Assembly (NCBI RefSeq): GCF_007744255.1
Contig: NZ_CP036267.1
Coordinates: 4,320,001 to 4,384,000 of the forward strand
DNA length: 64,000 bases
Origin: Thalassoglobus polymorphus
Lineage (GTDB): Bacteria > Planctomycetota > Planctomycetia > Planctomycetales > Planctomycetaceae
Direction of reading: 5' to 3'
Shown here one piece after another: positions 14,100 through 22,414 of the stretch; position 1 is the stretch's first letter; each line of letters starts with the position of its first letter. The notes under the pieces are model-generated. The model worked only from the letters and a program-made list of their open reading frames with translations. It was not told the DNA's origin and made no database searches. Both the position numbers and the translations under genes were made by a program.

Positions 14100-15344
14100 T
14101 CATTGCTGATGCGTTGATTGGTTTCGAGAGATTGCAGCCGCTGCTATCAAAGCAAGAGCGGGAACAATGGGAGCTCGCATCCTGACGTTGCTCCAATAGA
14201 TCAGATGCACACATGTGAAGGAGATTACTAGCAGTAATACTGGGCTCCACCGCATTCGCTGTGCTAGAGCAGAACGAACAATGCGAACCAATCCGACCGC
14301 AACAAATCCCCAGAGTACGATGTAATACAGGCTCACCAATCGAAGAACTGTGATCGGAATGTTCTCTGCAGCAGGTCCACTGGGAGAGATGTTCCAGAAT
14401 CGAATGAATCGCAACCAGCAGGCTTTTAAGAAGAGCGTCGGGTTGTTGCGGATTGTTTCTCTGGCCTGATTCGCCATCCAGCGGTCACGTTCGACTTCAG
14501 AGAAGAGCTCAAGTTGATCCAGCTTTTGATTGACTTCGTGAGCCCACACTCCTTGCCCCGGGCCTTTGGAACCATCCCAAACCGTCCCCCAGGGTTGCTC
14601 CACAACTTCTGCGTAAAACGCTTCGTTATTCCCGAGTAGAACGGTATAGCCCCCGTGGGACGTCATCAGAATGGGAGAATGAAACACGATGCAATTTCGC
14701 ACGAGCCACGGACCAACGAGGATGCTCACTCCCAAGCCAGCAAATGCGAGTCGGCGGACCAATTGCGAGGTTCCTGCCCCTTTCTGAAACTTCAAACTGA
14801 AGAGCGTCCATAAAAAATAGAGTCCACCAAATGCCCAGAATGTTGGCCGGGTCAGGACGCACAATCCGAAGACAATCCCTGTCAGCAATGATGTTTTCCA
14901 GGAGGGCGTTTTCAAGTTCAGGTTTTGATTCGGTGGCTCCTGTTGGACGAGCCTCCAGAGCAGCATCGCAGACATCAATGAACAGACCGACTCTGTCATC
15001 GAGAGTGATGAATACCGTACAAGAAGTGGGTCCAGCCCGTAGACCAGAACAGCCAGAATCTGCCCCGATCGAGATAACCTTAGTGAAATTGCCGATTTCC
15101 AGATGAAAATCGATGCACACACTACCGCCAGAATATTGAGCGTTCCACGTGCCCAAGCTGCACTCTCGGCAGAGATCGGTGCAATCAATATCGGGTAGAG
15201 CGGCGGACGGAATGCCGTTGGTGTTTCAGTTCCCGGAGTGGAGTAGCCTCGCCAGGATATGAGATTTCTGGCGATACCCAGATAGGAATCGGGATCTTCA
15301 TTCAGCTCATCGTATCGAATTGCAATAAAGCAAAGTCGCAACAC
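14100..15344 (-). CDS. GT39/ArnT-like membrane glycosyltransferase
   Basis: The 414-residue protein has about nine or ten hydrophobic helices and the GT-C signature DELNEDPDSYLGIARNL near the N-terminus. This places it with the dolichyl-phosphate mannosyltransferase/ArnT superfamily, which moves sugars from polyprenyl carriers onto proteins or lipids at the membrane. The likely first helix (DAWILLSILICCAVLRLCF) runs upstream of the annotated TTG at 15344, so the true start is probably further upstream and overlaps the 3' end of the kinase gene. I see no ATG in that stretch. Substrate is unknown. Confidence 0.75.
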   Translation of the reverse strand: MLRLCFIAIRYDELNEDPDSYLGIARNLISWRGYSTPGTETPTAFRPPLYPILIAPISAESAAWARGTLNILAVVCASIFIWKSAISLRLSRSGQILAVLVYGLDPLLVRYSSLSMTESVCSLMSAMLLWRLVQQEPPNQNLNLKTPSWKTSLLTGIVFGLCVLTRPTFWAFGGLYFLWTLFSLKFQKGAGTSQLVRRLAFAGLGVSILVGPWLVRNCIVFHSPILMTSHGGYTVLLGNNEAFYAEVVEQPWGTVWDGSKGPGQGVWAHEVNQKLDQLELFSEVERDRWMANQARETIRNNPTLFLKACWLRFIRFWNISPSGPAAENIPITVLRLVSLYYIVLWGFVAVGLVRIVRSALAQRMRWSPVLLLVISFTCVHLIYWSNVRMRAPIVPALALIAAAAISRNQSTHQQ

Positions 15345-15381
15345 TGCACAGCAAATCAGAATGCTGAGCAGAATCCAGGCA

Positions 15382-16248
15382 TCAGACGAATGACGTTTCG
15401 GTGGCAGAAGAGGGTTCCGGCTGAGGATTGTGGTTGGCGTTTTCGCTCGATTTCAAACCAAAGGCTGGCTGAGAACTACAAGGAAAACGAAGAGTAAATT
15501 TTGTCCCATGTCCAACGGCGCTTTCAACACGAATGCGACCATTATGGGATTCCATCACATCTTTGCACATTGACAGGCCAAGTCCAGTGCCTCCCTGCCC
15601 GTTTTTGTCAGCTTTCTTCGTGGTGAAAAACTTCTCAAAGATGTGCGGAAGGACATCGGCCGGAATTCCCGTCCCTTGATCCTTGATGCAAATTTCCGCC
15701 ATTTTGTCGTCTTTGTTTTCCGAAACCGTAATCGTCAAGGTGCGTCCCGGTTCCATCGCCTGCCGGGCGTTGACTATCAAATTCAACAACACTTGTTGAA
15801 TTTGACCTGCGTTCACAGAGGCGTACGGGTCGGCAGAAATGTTGACGTCGAGTCCGATTCGGTGAACTTTGAAATCCTTCTCAACGAGAATTAAGACATC
15901 ATTCAACAGCGACGCCAAATTATGGGACTCTCGTCGATCAGAACTGGATCGAGCGTAAGAAAGCATCCCGGTCGTAATTTTGGCTGCTCTCTGACTGGCA
16001 CTCAGAATTTTATCGAATGCTTTGGTCCGGGCGTCGGCGTCCTTTTGACGCAGGCCGAGCTTCGCGTAGTTGATGATCGTCGTCAGGATATTGTTGAACT
16101 CATGAGCGATCGACGAACTCAGCTCTCCAAGCGATCCCATTTTCTGGGACTGCAAAAGCTGCTCCTGCAGTTCTTCAAGTCGCAGCTGAAGTTGCTCTAG
16201 TTGAAGAGGTTCTGTATTCGAGGAATCGAGGTCCTGATGTGTCGACAT
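15382..16248 (-). CDS. Soluble sensor histidine kinase
   Basis: After a short coiled coil (about residues 15-38) comes the H-box SSSIAHEFNNILTTIINYAKL with the phospho-acceptor His about residue 49. Then come an N-box LLNLIVNARQAM, G1 DQGTGIP, an F-box IFEKFFTTK and G2 GGTGLGLSMC. No sensor domain or membrane segment is present, so input must come through the N-terminal coiled coil or a partner. The architecture resembles NtrB-type kinases. No response regulator is adjacent. The gene ends within the overlapping start region of the glycosyltransferase gene, so they may be one operon. Confidence 0.9.
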   Translation of the reverse strand: MSTHQDLDSSNTEPLQLEQLQLRLEELQEQLLQSQKMGSLGELSSSIAHEFNNILTTIINYAKLGLRQKDADARTKAFDKILSASQRAAKITTGMLSYARSSSDRRESHNLASLLNDVLILVEKDFKVHRIGLDVNISADPYASVNAGQIQQVLLNLIVNARQAMEPGRTLTITVSENKDDKMAEICIKDQGTGIPADVLPHIFEKFFTTKKADKNGQGGTGLGLSMCKDVMESHNGRIRVESAVGHGTKFTLRFPCSSQPAFGLKSSENANHNPQPEPSSATETSFV

Positions 16249-16410
16249 GTTCTCACTGGGGTCAGAGGGTATGAGGACTCGCTATTGGCAGAATCGGCAC
16301 ACTTCTCGACAGACTTCATTCGGTTCCTGCCCAGAGGCCCATCAATGTGCAGAACCATTGAGTCACCCAAGATTGGCAAGATAGGAAAGCTGTCCAGAAC
16401 AAATTCACGA

Positions 16411-16521
16411 TAGGGCATTTACAATGCTTGTCCTGCCCGTGAAGATCACATTCACGAGCTCATAGACTGCTCACCAAGAGCGAAATGGGACACTTAATAC
16501 CCAATTCGAAAGATGCTCTAG
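16411..16521 (-). repeat. CTAG-ended intergenic element, copy 1
   Basis: The right end reads CCAATTCGAAAGATGCTCTAG, the most conserved end of the family. The middle has CCCGTGAAGA as in other copies. The left end is degraded. The terminal CTAG at 16517-16520 supplies the TAG stop codon of the convergent minus-strand gene. Confidence 0.75.
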
Positions 16522-17039
16522 TCGATAAAACCAGAAACTTCCTGAATCTCTTCACGTTTTACCCCAGCGTTGTTCAGTGCCTCGTACAATCCGAGTTTCG
16601 CTCCGACTTGTGCATTTTTCTGACGCAGGACTCGAAGCTTCACGCCCTGTTCTCCTCCGGTCGCTTTCTGGGTTTGCTGGACAACTTCGCTTTGAGAGAT
16701 GTCGACGCCGGTCATCGGGTCGGTGTCTGTTGTTAATCGGTAACGATCTTCATGTATTGTGATCGTAATCATTTTTTTTGGCACTGCGTCCTCAGTGGTC
16801 GACGACATCATCGTGGAGTCGAGATTTCCGGTCGCTGAGACATTATTCAAATCGGGGGCTTCGCCGTTATCAGTTGCAGGATCTCCTGTCGTTGCATCAC
16901 CTGTGGCGACACTCTCCGACGGTTGATCACCTTGATCGTTTCCTGTTCCAGTCCCCATCCCTGCAAAGAACTGGCTTAAGTAAATCGCCAGCCCAACGAT
17001 TACGGCAGCGCCTCCAAGATATCGCTTTCGTACTTGCAT
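16518..17039 (-). CDS. Unknown membrane-anchored protein
   Basis: The 173-residue protein has an N-terminal membrane helix (YLGGAAVIVGLAIYLSQFF, residues 7-25), a Gly/Asp/Thr-rich linker and a compact C-terminal domain from about residue 85. That domain has ITITIHEDRYRLTTD and then VKLRVLRQKNAQVGAKLGLYEAL. The later part resembles a biopolymer-transport or pilus-accessory domain, but I cannot name it. ATG at 17039 is preferred because GGAAG lies 7 bases upstream. Its TAG stop lies in a repeat element (see findings). It is separated from the ExbD-like gene by a degenerate copy of the same repeat. Confidence 0.7.
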   Translation of the reverse strand: MQVRKRYLGGAAVIVGLAIYLSQFFAGMGTGTGNDQGDQPSESVATGDATTGDPATDNGEAPDLNNVSATGNLDSTMMSSTTEDAVPKKMITITIHEDRYRLTTDTDPMTGVDISQSEVVQQTQKATGGEQGVKLRVLRQKNAQVGAKLGLYEALNNAGVKREEIQEVSGFID

Positions 17040-17141
17040 GATTTCTTCCAGAAGCAAATTTTGATCAAAGAGAACCTACACTTTGAACAGAGATGATATG
17101 AACATCTACGTGTGTTGTCGAATCCCCAAATCGAGACGAAT

Positions 17142-17245
17142 GATAGCATTTTCGAATTGATGTTCGCGCCCTGCTTCGTGGCGAGGTGTGCATGAAGCCC
17201 AGAGCGTAAGCTTCCGGTCGCGACAGATCTCGAAACGGTGCAGGC
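17142..17245 (+). repeat. CTAG-family intergenic element, degenerate copy
   Basis: AGCATTTTCGAATTGATGTTCGCG and then CTTCGTGGCG match the left half of the family consensus. The right half is too diverged to align well. Confidence 0.5.
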
Positions 17246-17357
17246 AATATTCTGGCAATTCGCTGGCGCTGCAGCTGAAAAGCGTCGCTCACCAAGCTAC
17301 TGAAACTGTCACGCTTCAGTAAAAGACAATTTCTGAATTCGAGAATCGGATCGTGAA

Positions 17358-18107
17358 TTATTCAATCCGCATGCCAAGGTCTGCGTAATCGTAACGTGAT
17401 CGACCAGCACTTTCGAAATTGAGGCGGACAGTGATTTGCGGGAGCGCCTCCTGCACCGGTTCGAGATCGCCTTCAGTTGATTCACTCTCGTAAGTCAACA
17501 TGAGGATGACGAGACTCTTCGGTTCCGGCAACGTATGAGCGAGTTCAATAAAGCGATTGATAAAATCCTGCTGAGCAAAATCGGTCGAAAGATCTCGAGG
17601 GAATTGCATTCGCAGGGTCGTATTATCGCTCGTGAGCGTGAGATAGTTTTGCGGTGTTACATGGATGTTCCAGACGTCACAACGTTTCCGGATTTCCTCG
17701 TAAGCGAGAAGGTGGGAAACGATCTGGTTTGACTTCTCATCAGAAAGCTGTCGGATTCGCTCCTTGAGATTCTCCAGGTCAACATCTGATAAAACTCCTG
17801 AAGAGAGCTGTCGCCTGAGAATTTTTTCAATGTCCTGGTCTGGAATCTCGAAGAGTTCAGACAGCAACTTTGCGACGATCCGTTCCCGCTCAAGAGTTTC
17901 TTCGAGATTGGCTTCGGCAAATTGAAGTCGCTCTTCCATCTGAGTCATGGCTGCAACGGCTTCATCACGTTCAACCAAAGCAGCAGCCGCATTTTTTTCA
18001 ACTACAACCTGCGTCTCCTGAACTTCGAGATACTGCGCAAAGATTACGATTAACAATAAGTCCAACAGTGGAGTCAATTGCAGAGTCATTTTTCTAGGAA
18101 CGATCAT
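17358..18107 (-). CDS. ExbD/TolR-like protein with coiled coil
   Basis: The 249-residue protein starts MIVPRKMTLQLTPLLDLLLIVIFAQYL, matching the single membrane helix of ExbD/TolR with the conserved Asp (about residue 16) after TPL. A coiled coil of about 50 residues (about 35-85) follows, unlike classic ExbD. A C-terminal domain (about 140-249) ends with strands such as QITVRLNF. It pairs with the upstream ExbB-like gene, overlapping it by 4 bases, so they form a proton-channel-type complex. What it energises is unknown. MotB-like cell-wall binding was not seen. Confidence 0.8.
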   Translation of the reverse strand: MIVPRKMTLQLTPLLDLLLIVIFAQYLEVQETQVVVEKNAAAALVERDEAVAAMTQMEERLQFAEANLEETLERERIVAKLLSELFEIPDQDIEKILRRQLSSGVLSDVDLENLKERIRQLSDEKSNQIVSHLLAYEEIRKRCDVWNIHVTPQNYLTLTSDNTTLRMQFPRDLSTDFAQQDFINRFIELAHTLPEPKSLVILMLTYESESTEGDLEPVQEALPQITVRLNFESAGRSRYDYADLGMRIE

Positions 18108-18766
18108 TCTTCATCCTCCTCAGAGGCGGATGGCACAAAAGCCAACTCACGTTTGACTCGCGAGACTGTTTCTCTCACATGCTGACGATTCTCTGAAAGC
18201 CGATTAAATGCAGGTTCGAGGCAACTATTCACGAACATCAAAATCATCGCGGCGAGCAAGCCAGCTGCCGTGGACCAGATTGCGTCTCCGAACCGTCCGA
18301 GAATGATGCCGACGGTCGCTGTCGATTGTGTTGCCGCACTTGTTTGCAGTGCGACTCCGATTGCCAGGATCGTCCCGAGAACGCCGGCGAGCGGGTAGGC
18401 CTCGATCATTGTGCGCCCCATGTTGTAGGTCGTCTCAAAGAACATTGAGTTCAAATAGCGACGTTTTTCATCCAGCACACGCATCCGTTCGAGTAGAGCT
18501 CGGCGATCCGCCTGGCGGTCGGCTTCGTCCAGAACATCGTTCACGTCTGAAAGAAACGCGTCGATTTGGTCAGACAAATGAGCGGTCGAATCGAGGAGGC
18601 TTTGGTTCTTTAGCCCTCGTGTGAAATCAAAGAGCGCCGAGGCAATCTTCTTCAGGTCTCGACGTGACCATAACCACAGCACGAAAAACAGAAACAGGTG
18701 CACGCAAAAGACCATCCCAATAATGAGTGAGGACAGCGTCGAAAGATATTGGAGCAGTTCATTCAT
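18104..18766 (-). CDS. ExbB/TolQ/MotA-like proton channel protein
   Basis: The 220-residue protein has three membrane segments. The first is LIIGMVFCVHLFLFFVLWLW (about 14-34). The other two are AGVLGTILAIGVALQTSAA and GDAIWSTAAGLLAAMILMFV (about 127-185), which carry the conserved GTILAI and GDAIWSTAAGL patterns of ExbB/TolQ/MotA. A cytoplasmic helical domain joins the first and second. It should form the channel ring around the ExbD-like partner encoded next. The genes overlap by 4 bases (ATGA), so they are translationally coupled. Confidence 0.85.
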   Translation of the reverse strand: MNELLQYLSTLSSLIIGMVFCVHLFLFFVLWLWSRRDLKKIASALFDFTRGLKNQSLLDSTAHLSDQIDAFLSDVNDVLDEADRQADRRALLERMRVLDEKRRYLNSMFFETTYNMGRTMIEAYPLAGVLGTILAIGVALQTSAATQSTATVGIILGRFGDAIWSTAAGLLAAMILMFVNSCLEPAFNRLSENRQHVRETVSRVKRELAFVPSASEEDEE

Positions 18767-19072
18767 AACAGTTGGTCAGCCGTTGGCGGTGATCAGTCTT
18801 TTTCGTTCACGGATTAACGATTGCGAGCAAGAGACGCTACGTCAATCGTAAGTTGGCAATCCATGCGTCGGATTGTATCGACGCGACGCCTTTCTGCATC
18901 ATTTTGATTGTGTTTGGTGAATGAATGAAACGAATTATTCAGAAGCGGTTTTGCTAAAATTCAGTTTTTTTCAAAAAAATTACGGCATTTTGAAATTCAT
19001 GGGACCTCGTGGCAAACCGCAAGCTAGCTATTAGGAAGTTGTAAAGTCTTCTCCCCTAGACAAGTCGGTCCA
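18767..19072. other. Divergent intergenic region
   Basis: This separates the ExbB-like gene from the TadE genes and should hold promoters for both, though I see no clear consensus. The stretch around 18989-19018 (GCATTTTGAAATTCATGGG, then CCTCGTGG) weakly resembles the CTAG element family. Confidence 0.4.
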
Positions 19073-19549
19073 ATGAGAATTTTAACCCCGCGAAAGTCTG
19101 AGAAAGCACGGTCTGGTGCAGTCCTCGTTGAGTTTGCACTCGTCTCGTCATTGTTTGTCGTCTTCCTGGCAATGATTCTGGAAGTTTCGCACGTTTACCT
19201 GGTGATTAACACATTAAATGCTTCTGCAAAACGTGCTGCGCGTTTCGGTGTTGTTGAAGGAGTGACCTCGGCACAGACGATTGCGAAAGCGAATTCGTAC
19301 TTGACCAAATCCCTGAGCCCTGCGACTGCGACTGTTTCGGTCCTGGATGGATCGGTCTTTGATTCCCCGAATTACAACGCAGACACATTTGATTCATCAA
19401 CGCTGACAGCTGTTGAACTCAGCGATCTCGAAACTCGCGACCTGTTTGTTGTCCGCGTGACTGTCCCTTACGACCAAGTGGCCCTGATTCCCCCAATCTG
19501 GCTCGATGGACTGACTCTCTCCGGCCAATCCGTCATGCGACACGAATAA
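19073..19549 (+). CDS. TadE-like pseudopilin, first
   Basis: The protein has a TadE-like N-terminus: GAVLVEFALVSSLFVVFLAMILEVSHVYLV at about residues 15-44, with the Glu five residues from the processing site. TadE proteins are minor pseudopilins processed by a prepilin peptidase and used in tight-adherence pili. The rest is a short secreted domain. It starts a three-gene set with a second TadE-like gene 12 bases downstream and a TadG/VWA gene. No Tad ATPase or secretin gene with that arrangement is seen here. Confidence 0.8.
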   Translation: MRILTPRKSEKARSGAVLVEFALVSSLFVVFLAMILEVSHVYLVINTLNASAKRAARFGVVEGVTSAQTIAKANSYLTKSLSPATATVSVLDGSVFDSPNYNADTFDSSTLTAVELSDLETRDLFVVRVTVPYDQVALIPPIWLDGLTLSGQSVMRHE

Positions 19550-19560
19550 GGACTCGTGAA

Positions 19561-20055
19561 ATGAAAATATCCACTCAATCTCAAAGTCGAACTCGCGATC
19601 AACGAACAGGTGCTGCTGCGGTGGAGTTCGCGATCGTTGCTCCGATTTTCATCTCACTGATCTTTGGTGTTGCTGAAATGGGCCGCGCTCTGGACGTTTC
19701 AACAAATATGACTTCGGCCCTCCGGGAAGGGGGACGTTTGGCATCGATGCACTACAACGGTGTCGTCCCACCCGGAATGACGACAGAAGAAAAAGTTTTA
19801 CTCGATATCCGAAATGTGTTGAAAGCCAATGGCGTCCCTGGGGACGAAGTGACTCTAACACTCACGCATGCAGATGGCGCCAAAGCTGGACAGGACTTTG
19901 ACCTGGATGACCCGAGTAACTACCTGAAAAACTTTCAGCTCACCGCTACTGTCGCTTATGCGGATGTCAGTACGTTTCCTATCAAAATCATGAGTGGGCA
20001 AACGCTGACGTCAAAAATTGTCTTTCGCCTGGGTCGCTCGGATCTTTCAAGCTAG
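19561..20055 (+). CDS. TadE-like pseudopilin, second
   Basis: This is a close structural relative of the previous gene, with RTGAAAVEFAIVAPIFISLIFGVAEMGRAL near residues 15-45, the usual hydrophobic pilin segment and Glu. It begins 12 bases after the first TadE stop. The TAG stop at 20053-20055 is inside the terminal CTAG of an intergenic element that starts at 20052. It is possible that the original C-terminus was trimmed by insertion. Confidence 0.85.
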   Translation: MKISTQSQSRTRDQRTGAAAVEFAIVAPIFISLIFGVAEMGRALDVSTNMTSALREGGRLASMHYNGVVPPGMTTEEKVLLDIRNVLKANGVPGDEVTLTLTHADGAKAGQDFDLDDPSNYLKNFQLTATVAYADVSTFPIKIMSGQTLTSKIVFRLGRSDLSS

Positions 20056-20156
20056 AGCAATTTTGAAAAAATAACGTGAACTGTCTCGTGGAGATGAGTG
20101 ATCCATCGCATGAAAATGCGATCTTCACGGACACATTAAACACGAAAGTGTTCTAG
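20052..20156 (+). repeat. CTAG-ended intergenic element, copy 2
   Basis: A full 105-bp copy from CTAGAGCA (20052) to GTGTTCTAG (20156). It has ATCGCAT-GAAA-ATGCGAT and AACAC-GAAA-GTGTT hairpins with GAAA tetraloops, so a structured RNA or fold-back is possible. The copy provides the TAG stop of the second TadE gene. Confidence 0.85.
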
Positions 20157-20194
20157 AAGAGAGTGGGCAACACTACACCTGAAGAGAATCCACC

Positions 20195-22321
20195 ATGAAA
20201 ATCCAACATTTTACAAACCAACTTCATTTGTTGAAGGAGGATGAATCAACAACCCGAAAAGGGGCGTTCATTGTCCTTTCAGCAATTTGTCTGGTCGGGT
20301 GTTTAACGTTTGTCTCCCTCGCGGTCGACATCGGATACATCAATCTGGTGAAGACACGGATGCAAAATGCCGTCGATGCTGCTGCATTGGCTGCCGCACA
20401 GGAAATCACAAACGCCGTCAACACCGCACCTGTTGGAACCGCGGATGTCACTCAATATTCACGAGATCAGGCTCGCATCGCCGCCAAGGATGTTGCATCC
20501 CTGAATGATGTTTTCATTGATAAGCAGATCGACGTCATCTTTGGTCGTCGCTCCTTCAATGAGTCGACCCAAGAGTTCGATGTCACCTGGAACGCTTCTC
20601 CGTCGAACGTCGTGAAAGTCATTGCTCGTCGAGACAACAATGACACTTCCGCTCAGGATGGAAAGTTGAAACTCTTCTTCGCAGGTGTGACGGGAGATCG
20701 CTACTCAACCATCGTTGCACAAGCGGTCGCGTATGTCGAGTCGCGAGATATTGTCGTCGTACACGACTTTTCACGATCCATGAACTTTGACAGCTACTTC
20801 AACAACGAATCATCCGCACGTCTCTCCGATTCGCAAATTGAACAGAATCTGGAACTGGTGTGGAACGATCTTCAAATGCCAAATACGGGCTCGCTGGCAT
20901 TTACTCCTCAGTACCTCACGACTACGAAATCGGATTACGGAGTCTCTGCGACCGTCACGTTTAAATACGACGATCTCGAAGTGACAAGCGCCGGAGAGAT
21001 CGAAAAAGTTCAGGTAAAATATACTGATAACAGTTACCAGACCTTCAATGGCCTGAGCGGCAACAGCGTCAACATTAATGGCTCAAAAAATATTGAAACC
21101 GCCTGGGTCACTGCTCGTGGTCCATCGGAAAATGAACCGGTGACCGTCACCAATAATGGAATTTCAGTCACGTATGCTGCGAATCGAAAATCTGCAACGA
21201 TGTCCTCACCGCAGCGAATCCGTGAGCTTTATGTTGGCTTTACCGACAACTCGACAGACTACCGTTCCTACGGGAGCAACGGCCCATACAATGCGTCGTA
21301 CAGTTCGTGGAAAGAGATGGACTATATGTACCTCGAAGTGTTAGACGGAAGATCGTACTGGTACTACTTCAACGCTCCTAACGGAGGGAATGAGGTCACA
21401 CTTCAGTTCGATGATAGCAACTGGGAAGTCAAACAGGCCTTCGGGTTGACTGGTAGTTACCCGTATCCTCGGGGAAGTTGGGACGGATTTATCAACCATG
21501 CTCGGAACTACTCTGAATTCTCCAGCCGAGGTTTCCGCGAAACTTACGGCGGGCTGACCTTGATGAATTACATCCTGCGGGATTATCCCGGTCACTGGGA
21601 AACTCCAGACCTCTGGAAAACACGTCACTTCCCTTTCCATGCGATCAAGGAAGGGCACCTGTTGCTTTGCGACTTCCTCGAAGATCTTGGATTTGACGAT
21701 CACCTGGGGATGGTCAGTTACGACACTTCCCACCGTCAAGAAAAAACGATGTACGACTCAGATCCAAATGTCCCATCGGTCAATATCTCTTCCGAGCCGA
21801 TCACCGATAACTACCAGGCGATTCGAGACTTGATGCAGTACAAACAGGCTGCACATTATTCGTATGCGACAAACATGGGAGGTGGTCTGGAGGATGGAAT
21901 CCAAATGATTCTGGACAACTCCCGGGCAGGAGCACGGCGAACAATCCTGCTGATGACCGACGGTAACACCAACACCATGGACTCGGGGGCATCCAGTTCG
22001 CTTCCGCACGGATGGGATTGGGACGAACTGTTTGACTACGATGGTGACGGAAACAGTGATTACTACACCAACAGTTCGCAACGTCGATACGTGTTACGCA
22101 CTGCCTACGACGCCGTTCAGAATGGAATCACGGTTCACACGATGAGTGTGGGGATCGATGCAGACCGAAACCTGATGAGGGCAATCGCTCATCTTGCAGG
22201 CGGACACTTTATTGATGTTCCTGGAGGAGCCAGTGTTGCCGATATGGAAAGCGAAGTCGAACAAGCCTTCCACCGAATCGCCTCGTTCGTGCCTCCAGCG
22301 AAGTTGATGAATCAGGATTAA
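20195..22321 (+). CDS. TadG-like VWA protein of a Tad-type pilus
   Basis: The 708-residue protein has a TadG-like N-terminus with the membrane segment (GAFIVLSAICLVGCLTFVSLAV, about 23-44) and QNAVDAAALAAAQEI after it. A von Willebrand A domain spans about 185-690, split by an insert of about 240 residues rich in Tyr, Ser and Asn (215-455). The MIDAS-like start is VVVHDFSRSMNFDSY, and LLMTDGNTNTMD carries the second metal-binding Asp. The Asp-x-Ser-x-Ser motif is intact. It should sit outside the membrane as an adhesin or pilus-tip-like factor, by family. It follows two TadE genes in the same direction. Confidence 0.85.
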   Translation: MKIQHFTNQLHLLKEDESTTRKGAFIVLSAICLVGCLTFVSLAVDIGYINLVKTRMQNAVDAAALAAAQEITNAVNTAPVGTADVTQYSRDQARIAAKDVASLNDVFIDKQIDVIFGRRSFNESTQEFDVTWNASPSNVVKVIARRDNNDTSAQDGKLKLFFAGVTGDRYSTIVAQAVAYVESRDIVVVHDFSRSMNFDSYFNNESSARLSDSQIEQNLELVWNDLQMPNTGSLAFTPQYLTTTKSDYGVSATVTFKYDDLEVTSAGEIEKVQVKYTDNSYQTFNGLSGNSVNINGSKNIETAWVTARGPSENEPVTVTNNGISVTYAANRKSATMSSPQRIRELYVGFTDNSTDYRSYGSNGPYNASYSSWKEMDYMYLEVLDGRSYWYYFNAPNGGNEVTLQFDDSNWEVKQAFGLTGSYPYPRGSWDGFINHARNYSEFSSRGFRETYGGLTLMNYILRDYPGHWETPDLWKTRHFPFHAIKEGHLLLCDFLEDLGFDDHLGMVSYDTSHRQEKTMYDSDPNVPSVNISSEPITDNYQAIRDLMQYKQAAHYSYATNMGGGLEDGIQMILDNSRAGARRTILLMTDGNTNTMDSGASSSLPHGWDWDELFDYDGDGNSDYYTNSSQRRYVLRTAYDAVQNGITVHTMSVGIDADRNLMRAIAHLAGGHFIDVPGGASVADMESEVEQAFHRIASFVPPAKLMNQD

Positions 22322-22346
22322 ACGGCAAGTCACTTGTAGAAATGAG

Positions 22347-22382
22347 ATGCCCGGCTCGAAATTTCGAGCCGGGCATTTTTTA
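22347..22382. terminator. Bidirectional terminator
   Basis: TGCCCGGCTCGAAA pairs perfectly with TTTCGAGCCGGGCA (22348-22375) and is followed by a T run. It serves the VWA gene and possibly the convergent beta-helix gene. Confidence 0.9.
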
Positions 22383-22414
22383 TTTACGTCAACGGATCAG
22401 GACTTCTTCGTTCT

